NCBI RefSeq assembly: GCF_006974145.1
Contig: NZ_CP039456.1
Coordinates: 1,828,001-1,892,000, forward strand
Origin: Changchengzhania lutea
GTDB lineage: Bacteria; Bacteroidota; Bacteroidia; Flavobacteriales; Flavobacteriaceae
Length of the DNA stretch: 64,000 nucleotides
Reading direction: 5' to 3'
In this document: positions 1 through 8,427 of the stretch, piece after piece
Numbering within the stretch: position 1 is the stretch's first letter
How the letters are laid out: the number at the start of each line of letters is the position of its first letter
Made by a program: the position numbers and the translations under genes
The notes under the pieces: model-generated
Seen by the model: the letters and a program-made list of their open reading frames with translations, nothing else
Databases searched by the model: none
What the model was told of the DNA's origin: nothing

Positions 1-627
1 CCTAAATGATTTTCCGGGAGTCAGTATTACTTTTCCAGAATTACTGGTAACGCTTACAGAACCCTCATAACACTGTACTTCGAAATAATTAGCGCGTTCT
101 TTTACATTAAATTGTGTGCCTAAAACCTGAATACTTCCCGCATCGGTATTTACGGTAAATTTTTTGCCTTTGGTTACTTTAAAAAAAGCTTCACCATCCA
201 GATTCAGATGTCTGCTTTCTTTCCAACCCTTTTTATTAAACTCTAATTTTGATTGTGCGTTTAAAATAACTTCAGAATTATCAGGCAGTTTAAAGGTCTC
301 GGTTTGTGCAATTTCAGTGGAATAAGATTTGGTGTTATTGAAAAACAAGAAATATGAAGATGTAAGTAGAACTACAAATATGGCAGCTACTTTTAAAAAT
401 GATTTAAAGTTTAACGGAATAACTTTAGTTTCTTCTTTTTTATTAAATGGTCTTTTCTTAAAATCGGCTAATGCTTTCTGGGCATCAATTTTTGGAACGT
501 CAATGTGCTTTGAATAAAAACCAAGTTTTTCAAGGCTTGAAAAATCTTCATTGGGATATCTTTTTTTGATGTCCTGTGAGGATATTTCACCTTCAAACCA
601 TTTTAATATATCGTGTTCTTTATTCAT
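1..627 (-). CDS. FecR-family anti-sigma factor (C-terminus outside window)
   Basis: Only the first 209 codons lie in the window; the gene runs off the left edge. The product is a membrane anti-sigma factor that would hold the neighbouring ECF sigma factor inactive until an outer-membrane signal arrives. Residues 1-70 form a cytosolic N-terminal part, residues about 77-96 are one hydrophobic membrane span, and residues about 104-205 carry FecR-domain marks: LPDNSEVILNAQSKLEF, LDGEAFFKV, VLGTQFNV and EGSVSV. The start at 627 is the only Met before the conserved part. It lies 57 bases downstream of the sigma gene on the same strand, so the pair is probably one operon. In Bacteroidota such pairs usually control a SusC/SusD or TonB receptor gene next to them; that partner would lie to the left. 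Confidence 0.9.
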   Translation of the reverse strand, partial: MNKEHDILKWFEGEISSQDIKKRYPNEDFSSLEKLGFYSKHIDVPKIDAQKALADFKKRPFNKKEETKVIPLNFKSFLKVAAIFVVLLTSSYFLFFNNTKSYSTEIAQTETFKLPDNSEVILNAQSKLEFNKKGWKESRHLNLDGEAFFKVTKGKKFTVNTDAGSIQVLGTQFNVKERANYFEVQCYEGSVSVTSNSGKVILTPGKSFR

Positions 628-684
628 TAATTTAATCCTTTACAACTTTAAGACACCTTGTTATATGTTTACCCTATAAAAAAA

Positions 685-1206
685 TTAAATTTTCACTTCT
701 TCTAACTTTTTACGCAATATTTTTAAAGCAGCAGACATTCGTTTTTCAACTGTTTTTTGAGATATATCGAGCATTTCGGCTATCTCCCTATATTTTTTAT
801 CTTCTATCCTATTTAATAAAAAAACTTCGCGCTGATCTTCACTTAAATTTTGGATTACCGTCATTAATTTGTGCTTAAACTCATCTTCTTCCATTAAATA
901 TTCGGGACTCAAATTCGTTTTATCTAAATATGGGGCTTCCTTGGCATAAGACATCACTACTTTTTGATGGCGCACGGTATTTAAAAATAAATTATTTACT
1001 GTAGTAAATAAGTAAGTTTTAGCTTTAGTAAAATCTATTTTTGAACAATTCTCCCAAATTTTCGCAAATGCATCTTGAACATAATCCAACGAAGCCGCTT
1101 GGTCACCACACTTATAAAAAGCAAAATTAGTTGCAGCCTGAATATGTTCTAAATAAAACGAGTTGAAATAGGATTCATCACAAAGTTTATGTTCTGGGCG
1201 CTTCAT
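685..1206 (-). CDS. ECF RNA polymerase sigma-70 factor
   Basis: A 173-residue extracytoplasmic-function sigma factor of the Bacteroidetes FecI-like type. It has a region 2 with YVQDAFAKIWEN and KAKTYLFTTVNN, and a region 4 helix-turn-helix with YREIAEMLDISQKTVEKRM near the C-terminus. Three start choices exist: TTG at 1236, ATG at 1221 and ATG at 1206. The TTG is itself the last three bases of a good -7 box (TATTTTTG, 1241 to 1234 on this strand), so it cannot be the start of a transcript made there; 1206 leaves a leader of about 20 bases and is preferred, with 1221 possible. It is followed by the FecR-type anti-sigma gene. It is divergent from the lipoprotein gene at 1402, which could be a target, but no shared motif was seen. 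Confidence 0.9.
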   Translation of the reverse strand: MKRPEHKLCDESYFNSFYLEHIQAATNFAFYKCGDQAASLDYVQDAFAKIWENCSKIDFTKAKTYLFTTVNNLFLNTVRHQKVVMSYAKEAPYLDKTNLSPEYLMEEDEFKHKLMTVIQNLSEDQREVFLLNRIEDKKYREIAEMLDISQKTVEKRMSAALKILRKKLEEVKI

Positions 1207-1233
1207 AAATACTTTATACATTGTAGATTTGCA

Positions 1234-1241
1234 CAAAAATA
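1234..1241 (-). promoter_or_regulatory. -7 box of the ECF sigma/FecR operon
   Basis: The reverse strand reads TATTTTTG, matching the Bacteroidetes housekeeping -7 consensus TAnnTTTG. It lies about 28 bases upstream of the preferred sigma-factor start and rules out the longer TTG-initiated reading frame. No clear -33 TTTG was found at the usual distance. Confidence 0.5.
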
Positions 1242-1401
1242 AAGCAAAAAAATCAATTAATTAAAATACTGATAAACAGCCAGTTAAAAATAAAAAATAA
1301 AAAATTTGTTTTTTTAGTAGGGTAATTTTAGTCCTAAGGGTCTTAAATACAGAAAGGCGAAAAAATCGCTAAATAGAATTTAACCTCAAAAAATTAGAAT
1401 C

Positions 1402-2460
1402 ATGAAAACTTTAAAATTAGTAACAGCCACTTTATGTTTTTCATTTTTAGGACTTATGTCTTGTCAAGATGAAATAGACACTGAAAACGGAAACAACCCA
1501 TACACCAATTCTTCAACGTCGCCAACAGCGAACAACTTAGAACGCTCGTCAATGTATGATGGTAGTTTTGACGATTTTTTGGATGGTGTTTCTTGTTCAT
1601 CAATTTTGTTGCCAGTAACTGCTACTATTAATGGCACCGAAATCACTTTAATTAGTCAAGCCGATTATGAATTGGTTTTAAATATTTTAGGACAATTTAC
1701 AAATGACGATGACAGCATCGAATTTCAATTTCCTTTAACAGTAAGGTTGAGCAACTATACTGAAGTTCAGATAGCTAATCAATCAGAATACAATGCACTA
1801 ATGGATGCTTGTGAAGATGCAGAAAACAAAACTGAAGATGCTATTAATTGTTTAGATATTGATTTTCCAATCACTATTTTAACGTTCGATTTAAACGCAG
1901 AACAAACGGGTAGTGTGGTTATAGAATCTAAACAACAATTGTATGCTTACATGAACAATTTTGATGATAATGGACTTTTCGCAATCAATTATCCTATTAC
2001 AGCTACTTTAAGTGGTGAAAGCAACACTGTAGTTGAAATTACCAGCGATCTGGATTTACAGACTAGAATTACGGATTGTTTAGCTGATGAAGACATTATG
2101 CAAGAAGCAGAAGAAGAAGCTAAAGATTTAGAAGGTATTTTAGTAGAAGGTAAATTTAAAGTGCAATCGTTTGTTACCACTGGTGTAAATACAGCAAATG
2201 ATTATGCAGATTACACTATTGATTTTGCCAACGATTTAACTTGTACTGCCCAAAACACAGTAAATACAACTATTGAAGACGTTCAAGGAACGTATGCGGT
2301 AACATCAGAGCTTGACGTATTTTTAAGTTTAACGTTCTCAGGAAATGCTACTTTCGAGTTACTGAATAATACTTGGCAAGTAACAAGCTACTCAGAAAAT
2401 TCTATCTCTCTGCAAAGCACAACAAATGCAGCAATAACTCTAGTTTTATCCCAAATTTAA
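1402..2460 (+). CDS. lipoprotein with two internal repeat units, function unknown
   Basis: A 352-residue exported lipoprotein. The signal peptide ends in the lipobox LMSC at residues about 18-21. Residues about 65-136 and 149-226 are two diverged copies of one unit: a Cys, then a PVT/PIT strand, a V-x-I strand, a helix with Leu/Met, a second F/Y-P-(L/I)-T strand with LS, another V-x-I strand and a closing helix ending in Cys. The C-terminal hundred residues look like a beta-rich lipocalin-type domain (EGKFKVQSF, then alternating strands). Asp/Glu content is high. It is divergent from the ECF sigma gene and is followed 84 bases later by another lipoprotein gene. I do not recognise a named family with certainty; binding or surface display is only a guess from the fold type. 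Confidence 0.75.
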   Translation: MKTLKLVTATLCFSFLGLMSCQDEIDTENGNNPYTNSSTSPTANNLERSSMYDGSFDDFLDGVSCSSILLPVTATINGTEITLISQADYELVLNILGQFTNDDDSIEFQFPLTVRLSNYTEVQIANQSEYNALMDACEDAENKTEDAINCLDIDFPITILTFDLNAEQTGSVVIESKQQLYAYMNNFDDNGLFAINYPITATLSGESNTVVEITSDLDLQTRITDCLADEDIMQEAEEEAKDLEGILVEGKFKVQSFVTTGVNTANDYADYTIDFANDLTCTAQNTVNTTIEDVQGTYAVTSELDVFLSLTFSGNATFELLNNTWQVTSYSENSISLQSTTNAAITLVLSQI

Positions 2461-2544
2461 AAACTGGAACAGCATTTGTCACCTATGTTATGGTTAAAAC
2501 AGCTGCCTATTTGGGCAGCTGTTTGTTAATTTAAATCTACAAAA

Positions 2545-3321
2545 ATGAAGTACAAAATTTTAATAGCATTTTTAGTATTCGCCATTATAAGCGCATGTTC
2601 AAAAGACGAATCGATTACTGAGAATAATCCACTAAACAAATCGGTTAATCGTCAAACCACTGGTAGTTCTGCTAACGACTTGTTATCTGATGATATATTT
2701 ACCAGTATGATTATTGAATTGGTGTATGTTGAAGGCTTTGAGCCCTCACAAACAACTATTAATAATTTTGTTTCTTTTTTAAAAGAACGCACATATAAAC
2801 CTAAAGGTATCACTATTGAAAAGCGAGGAATTCCTTCTCCCGGAAAAGCGGTTTATACAATTGAGGAAATAGCAGATATAGAAAGAGAACAAAGACAATT
2901 TTATAATACGGATAATCAAATAGCGGTTTGGGCCTATTTTTCTGATGGAAAATCTGATAAAGATTCAGATGCTGAAAGCACAGTCGTTTTAGGAAGCGCC
3001 TATTGGAACACGTCTTTTGTAATTTATGAAGAAACCGTTCAGGACTTAAGTAACAGCCCTTTTGACCCCAATCGTTCTTTATTGGAAACCACAGTGATTA
3101 CCCATGAATTTGGACATATTTTTGGGCTTACAAATCTAGGGACACCCATGCAAGATACTCATGAAGATGCTGAGCATCCCAAACATTGTGATGTAGAGAA
3201 TTGCTTGATGTATTGGGCTTCAGAATCTGGAATTGGCATTTCGAATATGGCCAATATGAGTTCTGCACCTCAGTTAGACGCTCAATGTATTGCAGATCTT
3301 AGAGCTAATGGTGGCAGATAA
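2545..3321 (+). CDS. metzincin-like zinc metalloprotease lipoprotein
   Basis: A 258-residue lipoprotein with lipobox ISAC at residues 15-18. Residues about 187-196 carry the metzincin zinc motif HExxHxxGL (HEFGHIFGLTN). A later His-rich stretch reads HCDVENCLMYW, where the CLM would supply the Met-turn. The spacing H-C-x4-C-x-M recalls the second zinc site of archaemetzincins, although here about twenty residues separate the two parts. The likely role is peptide or protein cleavage at the outer membrane or cell surface. It lies 84 bases after the preceding lipoprotein gene, possibly in one transcript. The protease class is well supported; the substrate is unknown. Confidence 0.85.
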   Translation: MKYKILIAFLVFAIISACSKDESITENNPLNKSVNRQTTGSSANDLLSDDIFTSMIIELVYVEGFEPSQTTINNFVSFLKERTYKPKGITIEKRGIPSPGKAVYTIEEIADIEREQRQFYNTDNQIAVWAYFSDGKSDKDSDAESTVVLGSAYWNTSFVIYEETVQDLSNSPFDPNRSLLETTVITHEFGHIFGLTNLGTPMQDTHEDAEHPKHCDVENCLMYWASESGIGISNMANMSSAPQLDAQCIADLRANGGR

Positions 3322-3451
3322 TTGGTTAAAGACTTATAAAAAGGTGTTATTTTCCAATATAAGTTAAAAAGCTTGAGGGTAAAAAAGCATTAAGGTGTCT
3401 TATAAGTGAAGACTCAATGAGAGTTAATTATTAACCTTAAATTCAAAAGTC

Positions 3452-3904
3452 ATGAAATTATTTAAAACATCAATATTTATTTTAGCAATTAGTATGTCAT
3501 TTTTAACTCATGCTCAAGAAAATGAAATTTCAAATGAAAATACTGTTGATAAAAAAACGTATTATCAAAAAAGAGCTGTTGAAGATGCTAAATATGAGCA
3601 GGAATTTGTTGCTGAAAATAAAAAGGAAGAAGAAGCTTTTTGGAATGACCAAAAAGACTATGAAGAGAGCCTTAGAAAAAAAGACAGAAAAGCATATAGA
3701 GCTTATATGAAAGGAAAGAAAGATGCTTATGCTGAACACTATGAGCATTGTAATAACCATTGCCATCATAGTGAGTATTACTATCACCATGCTTCCTTTT
3801 ATTATCATGGATATGGCTATTATGAAAGATATCCAAGACGAAGAAGCATTATTAATACTGGAGTTAGAGTCAACACTCCAAGTGTAAGATTAGGCCTTTT
3901 TTAG
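3452..3904 (+). CDS. small exported protein with charged coiled middle and His/Tyr-rich tail
   Basis: A 150-residue protein with a clear signal peptide (MKLFKTSIFILAISMSFLTHAQ). Residues about 25-95 are strongly charged (Lys/Glu) and should form a long helix or coiled coil. Residues about 96-130 are packed with His and Tyr, including HCNNHCHHSEYYYHHASFYYHG-type runs, and end in an Arg patch. The His clusters suggest metal binding, and the Tyr-rich stretch suggests surface adhesion or cross-linking; both are inferences. No enzyme motif is visible. The gene stands alone between the protease gene and a palindromic repeat. Shadow frames on both strands are products of its biased composition. Confidence 0.7.
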   Translation: MKLFKTSIFILAISMSFLTHAQENEISNENTVDKKTYYQKRAVEDAKYEQEFVAENKKEEEAFWNDQKDYEESLRKKDRKAYRAYMKGKKDAYAEHYEHCNNHCHHSEYYYHHASFYYHGYGYYERYPRRRSIINTGVRVNTPSVRLGLF

Positions 3905-3920
3905 TAGATTATTGTTGATT

Positions 3921-4057
3921 AAAGAGGCTGTCTGAAAACTAATTAACTCTTGTCAAACTGAGCGCAGTCGAAGTTTCAATGTTTTGAAAACCAAAGTATT
4001 TCGACTGCGCTCCTGTGATAATTTACTCCAAAATTGACTTTTCAGACAGCCTCTTTT
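3921..4057. repeat. nested palindromic repeat, about 137 bp
   Basis: The outer arms AAAGAGGCTGTCTGAAAA (3921-3938) and its complement ending in AGACAGCCTCTTT (to 4057) pair over 18 of 19 bases. Inside them the perfect 13-base arms GAGCGCAGTCGAA (3960-3972) and TTCGACTGCGCTC (4000-4012) form a second hairpin. The outer arm ends in a T-run on both strands, so it may also end transcription both ways. The inner motif TGAGCGCAGTCGAA is one I recall as a dispersed repeat in flavobacterial genomes; a genome self-comparison would settle that. Confidence 0.75.
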
Positions 4058-4183
4058 TTATAATCTATCCTTTTTTCATATCTGGTGCTCTATTATAATT
4101 ATTTCAAGATATAATTTAAGAAGGTATGATTTAACATGAAACACTTTCTGCTCAAATTCATTTATGATTATATAGAGGGATGC

Positions 4184-4258
4184 AAGTGGTCTCGAAACAA
4201 AAACGACACCTGGATTTTAGTTTGGTGCGCCATGGTAATGAATGAAAAACTAGAATGA
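4184..4258 (+). pseudogene. 3' fragment of a second SnoaL-like gene
   Basis: In this frame the sequence ends NDTWILVWCAMVMNEKLE and a stop. This matches the end of the intact SnoaL-like protein encoded at 8428-8814 (NNTWLLVWRAMVMNDKLE). From 4202 to about 4273 roughly 60 of 72 bases are identical to 8758-8829, including 14 bases past the stop codon. Only the last 18 or so codons are convincing; everything upstream is lost. It is a relic of a duplicated gene. Confidence 0.75.
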
Positions 4259-4544
4259 TTTTCAATATTAAATCGAGAAATGTTTGTTGCTAGTTTTTAT
4301 CTTTTATAAATTTAACAATCTTGTCGTTTATTTCTTGTTCGGAATTAAATGTGGAAAAATAAATTTTTGAGCGCAAATAATTATATAATCTGAATTAAAC
4401 TAAGAAGCATATTACTAAATATAATATATTATTTGATTTTTTTAAGTCCCATTTGGCCTTTATGATACTTCTACAACAGAATCATCCATGTTAGAAATGG
4501 CTTAATTCGTTACATTTATAATTAAAGATAAAAAAGTTTATACA
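4259..4544. other. non-coding stretch with no recognised element
   Basis: Between the SnoaL-like fragment and the gene at 4545 the sequence is very AT-rich, with stops in all frames and no open frame of note. I see no tRNA, terminator or strong TAnnTTTG promoter box. It is probably decayed DNA plus the promoter region of the next gene. Confidence 0.4.
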
Positions 4545-5465
4545 ATGATAAAGAACGTATATGTGTTTGCCACTTTAATATGTAGTTCAATAAATCCACT
4601 CCAAGCACAACGTCAATATGCAGATACACTTTATCGCGCTCCGATTGAAGTAGCAACGTATAAAAACCATCAAGGATCAACGATAGTCATTGATGAAGGA
4701 CATCATAATTTTCACACCAAAGATGGACGCTATAAACCTTTTGCAACTGTTTTAGAGCAAGACGGTTATCGCGTCATTGGCTATAAAGGTGATTTTAATG
4801 AAGATAGCTTAAAAAATATTGAAATTCTTGTTATCTCAAATGCGCTTCATGAATCCAATGTGGGAAACTGGAAGTTGCCCAATCCATCAGCCTTTACCCC
4901 AAAAGAGATCCATAATTTACGAAAATGGGTTAAAAAAGGCGGGAAGTTATTTTTACTGGCAGACCACATGCCAATGGCTGGAGCATCTCAAGAGCTAGCT
5001 AAGGTTTTTGGCTATGAATTTAACAATGGTTTCGCAAGTGACAGTACAAAGACTGGCTCGGATCTTTTCTACAGAAAAAATGGGACACTAATAGATTCTG
5101 AAATAACAAATGGATGTAATAACAAGGAACGTGTGGATTCTATTAGGAGTTTCACGGGGCAAGCATTCAATATACCCAAAAAAGCTACTCCTATTTTAAA
5201 ATGTGGTGTTACTTGGGTAAGCTATCAGACAGAGATTCCATGGCAGATTGATGAAAACACACCTGTATTGCAAGTTGGTGGTTGGTTTCAAGGGGCTTAT
5301 CAAAAGTACGGTAAGGGCAAACTGGTGGTGTTTGGTGAAGCTGCTATGTTTTCTGCTCAAATAGCTGAATTAGAAGATCGAAGTTTCAAAGCTGGTATGA
5401 ACAAGGAAAATGCGAAATATAACTACCGGTTATTGTTGAATATCATCCATTGGTTGGATGAATAG
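4545..5465 (+). CDS. exported protein with DUF4350/GATase-like domain
   Basis: A 306-residue protein with an N-terminal signal peptide ending near LQAQ (residues 1-22). The body begins with a strand GSTIVIDEGHHNFHT, then a Rossmann-like alternation: a helix, NIEILVISNAL, LRKWVKKGGKLFLLADH, and a late strand KGKLVVFGEAAMFSAQ. This matches the flavodoxin-like, glutamine-amidotransferase-like fold of DUF4350/ThuA-type proteins, in which a molecule is bound in the periplasm but the reaction is mostly unknown. Its last eight bases overlap the start of the sialidase-like gene, so the two are translationally coupled and likely act together. The fold is moderately sure; the function is unknown. Confidence 0.7.
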   Translation: MIKNVYVFATLICSSINPLQAQRQYADTLYRAPIEVATYKNHQGSTIVIDEGHHNFHTKDGRYKPFATVLEQDGYRVIGYKGDFNEDSLKNIEILVISNALHESNVGNWKLPNPSAFTPKEIHNLRKWVKKGGKLFLLADHMPMAGASQELAKVFGYEFNNGFASDSTKTGSDLFYRKNGTLIDSEITNGCNNKERVDSIRSFTGQAFNIPKKATPILKCGVTWVSYQTEIPWQIDENTPVLQVGGWFQGAYQKYGKGKLVVFGEAAMFSAQIAELEDRSFKAGMNKENAKYNYRLLLNIIHWLDE

Positions 5466-6798
5466 AATATTTAAAAGGACACTAATGCTAAATGCAGGAC
5501 ATTTCAATATTTTTCTACTAGCTTCATTTTTAGTCTTAACGGGTTGTAAAACACAAAGCCAACAAATAGATATAGGTCTCAACATTTCTCTAATATCTAA
5601 ACATAATAGCATAGCCTATACAGAGCCATACATAGCAGTTAATCCTATTGATTCTAAAAATTTAGTTGTTGGCACGATTAAGATTAAAGATTCAGGTTGG
5701 GAAAGTGTGGTCTTTTGCAGTAATGATGCAGGCAAGTCGTGGACAGAGAGAAACTTGCCAATTCCTGATTCTGTCAGCAGGTCGGGTGACCCTTATTTAG
5801 CGTACAGCGATAAAGGAGCGCTCTATTGTACTATGTTGGGTAGTACCCAAAAAGGCATGGGTCAATTAGTATTTAAATCCAATGACAATGGGGTTTCGTG
5901 GTCTCAGTCAGCTTGGGTAAGCACAAAATCCAAATGGATGTTTGATCATTCAACTGTAGTAATAGATAATAACCAAGAAAGTCCTTTTTATGGTAATATT
6001 TATGCAGCATCCCATGTTAATTATCGTGACGAAAATAGCGCATTATTATATGCGGCTTTTGTTTCCGTTTCAAATGATGGTGGAGGTCATTTTTTCTTAG
6101 AAGGCATTCATGGTAGCACTTTACAAAATATGAATAATGGTGATGCTGTAATAACTTCAGATGGTACGATTTACTTTTTTTATTTTTTGTTTATGGATAA
6201 TAACGGTAATTGGTTAGATAAGCATTTGCTTTATGTCATTACTTCAACAGATGGTGGTGGGACATTTTCAAAACCTATGCTTGTTAGTGATGAATTCACG
6301 GCATATTATCCAAATTCGACTATTGATAGATCGAGCAAATTTAAGGATCAGATTTATGTATCTTGGACGTATACCAAGAATTAAAAAAAAGGCATTTACA
6401 TGGCCTATAAAGATGGCGATAGTACGATTTGGAGTAAGCCAATAAAAGTTACTGATTCCTTAAGTCATACTCCGCTGATGTCGTCCATAGCTGTAAACAG
6501 TAATGGTGTTATTGGGGTAAGCTGGTTTGACAATCGCAATGACGCTACTAAAAAGTGCTATGATATGTATTTTAGTTTTTCTGATGATGGTGGTAAGAGT
6601 TTTAGTAATGATTATCGCATTACGGAAATGAGTTCATGTCCCGACATAGAAAAAAATGCTGAAGCCGTATCACGTTGGAAAAGAGGTGGAGATTACCATG
6701 GACTAAAAACCGATGGACAAAACTTTCATGTAGTGTGGCCAGATGCTAGGGATGGCGTATTTACGCCTTACTATGCCAAAATTACTATGGCGTTTTGA
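5458..6798 (+). pseudogene. sialidase-like BNR-repeat lipoprotein gene broken by an in-frame stop
   Basis: The reading frame from 5458 to 6798 codes for a 446-codon exo-alpha-sialidase/BNR-repeat protein but has a TAA at 6382-6384. The frame is the same on both sides: ...SWTYTKN, stop, KKGIYMAYKDGD.... The N-terminus is a lipoprotein signal (LTGC). Asp-box-like motifs recur: SNDAGKSWTE, SNDNGVSWSQ, STDGGGTFSK and SDDGGKSFSN. These repeats mark the blades of a beta-propeller, so stopping at residue 308 removes the last blades. The stop precedes a run of eight A, but slippage in that run cannot remove the TAA. A sequencing error, a recent nonsense mutation, or suppression are the choices. The gene overlaps its upstream partner by eight bases. 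The substrate is unknown; BNR propellers also serve as non-sialidase hydrolases or binding proteins. Confidence 0.75.
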
Positions 6799-6834
6799 AC
6801 TCTTAATATTTAATATTTTTATATTAGCTCCAGT

Positions 6835-7467
6835 ATGATGAATGAGAATACTAAATATAATCCCAAGGACAAAAAAATCTGGGAACAGGTATTTTCCAAG
6901 ATTCCAGAGGAATGGAAAAAACATGCTCCATCATCCTCGATGCTTGATTGTTTAGAACGTTTTAAAAAGCATGATGTTCAGTCAGTTCTCGACTTGGGCT
7001 GTGGCGTAGGAATTTGGTCTATTTTTTTGGGTAAAAAAGGATTTTCTATTAAGGGATTGGATTTTTCTAAAAATGCAATTGATTTTGCTAACAATTGGGC
7101 TAAAGAAGAAAGCGTTGATGCTTTATTTGAATGCTCAAGTTTAGTCAGTCATCCTTTTAAAAAAGAGACTTTTGATGGTGTCATTGCATCAAAAATATTG
7201 GATAACATATCACGGATTGAGCTGCTTAAAGTGAGTAAGCAAATTCAATTAAATTTGAAAGATGGTGGAATTCTTTATAGTGTGTTCAACCCATATCTCA
7301 TAGAAGCGGACATAGAAAAACTAAAGAAAAGGCATAACCCTACAAAAGGAATCACGCATATAGTTTACCAAAATGAAGAGCTGAGAGAGCTATTTCCAAA
7401 TTTGACTTTATTAGAGTTTAAAATTTTTGAACATGGATTTAGAGGTTTAATTTGGAAAAAGACATGA
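6835..7467 (+). CDS. class I SAM-dependent methyltransferase
   Basis: A 210-residue cytosolic protein. Residues about 43-80 hold the SAM-binding Rossmann core: VLDLGCGVGIWSIFLG (motif I) followed by KGLDFSKNAIDFA (acidic end of strand 2). Later DGVIASKILDNI and LKDGGILYSVFNP fit motifs II-III. There is no signal peptide. Two adjacent ATG codons (6835 and 6838) could start translation. It lies 36 bases after the broken sialidase-like gene and 35 bases before the IS5-type element, in an accessory region. The methylated substrate cannot be read from the sequence. Confidence 0.8.
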   Translation: MMNENTKYNPKDKKIWEQVFSKIPEEWKKHAPSSSMLDCLERFKKHDVQSVLDLGCGVGIWSIFLGKKGFSIKGLDFSKNAIDFANNWAKEESVDALFECSSLVSHPFKKETFDGVIASKILDNISRIELLKVSKQIQLNLKDGGILYSVFNPYLIEADIEKLKKRHNPTKGITHIVYQNEELRELFPNLTLLEFKIFEHGFRGLIWKKT

Positions 7468-7502
7468 AGCATAGTAATAATTAAACTTCATAAATTGAAG
7501 TG

Positions 7503-8418
7503 ATTTAAACTTTTTAAAGCAAATTAAAAAGGGTTGCCGATATTTGCGTTACCATACGAAAAATATTAAAAAGCAACCCCTTATGTACACAGTACTAGAC
7601 AAAGATACAATAGAAATGGAAATTATTCCACACCTACCATTACCAAAACGAGGATTTCCACCAACGGTCCCCTTGGTTGAGATTGTTAATGCCATTCTTT
7701 ACAAGCTGAAAACAGGTGTTCAATGGCACCAATTACCAACGCGGGTGTTTTTTGAGGAAAAGTCGTTATGTTGGGAATCCGTATATTATCATTACCGAAA
7801 ATGGAGTGTCAACGGAGTCTGGAAGGCGTGTTGGATAGGTTTCTTAGATAAGCACAGAGCAAAGCTAGACCTTTCTAGTGTGGATTTAGATGGTAGCCAT
7901 ACACCAGCCATCAGAGGAGGCGAACAGGTGGAATATCAAGGCAGGAAAAAGCGAAAGACCACCAATGCGCTCTATTTGAGTGACAGACAAGGGTTGCCCA
8001 TCGCAATGTCTGAACCTTTAGCGGGCAACCACAATGATCTTTATGATATCGAAGTGCAATTTGAAGTGGTTACCGGAACACTAGAACAAGCGAAAATTTC
8101 TGTAGATGGTCTATTTCTCAATGCTGATGCAGGATTTGATTCAAAAGATTTCAGAAAATCCTGTAGCAATAAAGATATTAATGCCAATATATGTTTTAAC
8201 AAACGTAACGGAAATACAGAAAGGGACGAATATTTCGACCAAGACCTATACAGCCAAAGGTATGCCATAGAACGAACCAATGCTTGGATGGATAGCTTCC
8301 GATCACTGCTAAATAGGTTTGACACAACGGTCGCTAGCTGGTTAGGATTTAATTATCTGCCATTCATTGTTATAGCTCTCAAAAAATTTAAAAAAAAAGA
8401 AATACAAAAAGTTTAAAT
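7503..8418 (+). mobile_element. IS5-family-type insertion sequence (ends provisional)
   Basis: A 13-base perfect inverted repeat, ATTTAAACTTTTT at 7503-7515 and its complement at 8406-8418, brackets the transposase gene and gives a 916-bp element, a normal size for this group. The right repeat contains the transposase stop codon. No convincing target duplication is visible, and the repeat is AT-rich, so the ends remain provisional. Inside the left end, GGGTTGC (7531-7537) and GCAACCC (7573-7579) form a hairpin just before the transposase ATG. Confidence 0.55.
7583..8416 (+). CDS. IS5-family-type DDE transposase
   Basis: A 277-residue transposase. The N-terminal region has the DUF4096-type signature (PLVEIVNAILYKLKTGVQWHQLP). 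The DDE catalytic residues sit in VDLDGSHTP, LNADAGFDS and YAIERTNAWMD, the last being typical of the IS5/IS4 group. ATG 7583 is preferred: the longer frame to 7544 starts at TTG and runs through a hairpin (stem halves at 7531-7537 and 7573-7579), which may shield the start from transcription entering from outside. The frame is intact, so the element may be active. Its stop lies 11 bases before the SnoaL-like gene. Confidence 0.88.
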   Translation: MYTVLDKDTIEMEIIPHLPLPKRGFPPTVPLVEIVNAILYKLKTGVQWHQLPTRVFFEEKSLCWESVYYHYRKWSVNGVWKACWIGFLDKHRAKLDLSSVDLDGSHTPAIRGGEQVEYQGRKKRKTTNALYLSDRQGLPIAMSEPLAGNHNDLYDIEVQFEVVTGTLEQAKISVDGLFLNADAGFDSKDFRKSCSNKDINANICFNKRNGNTERDEYFDQDLYSQRYAIERTNAWMDSFRSLLNRFDTTVASWLGFNYLPFIVIALKKFKKKEIQKV

Positions 8419-8427
8419 GAGTTCATT

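Noticed and set aside
1207-1236. TTG start of the sigma factor
   Set aside because: The TTG forms part of the -7 promoter box.
3530-3808. Hydrophobic 92-residue minus-strand frame
   Set aside because: Antisense of the Lys/Glu-rich coil of the small exported protein; antisense of such codons always reads as Ile/Phe/Leu.
6382-6399. Programmed readthrough or slippage at the sialidase stop
   Set aside because: The A-run follows the TAA and slipping there cannot remove the stop; no recoding structure was seen.
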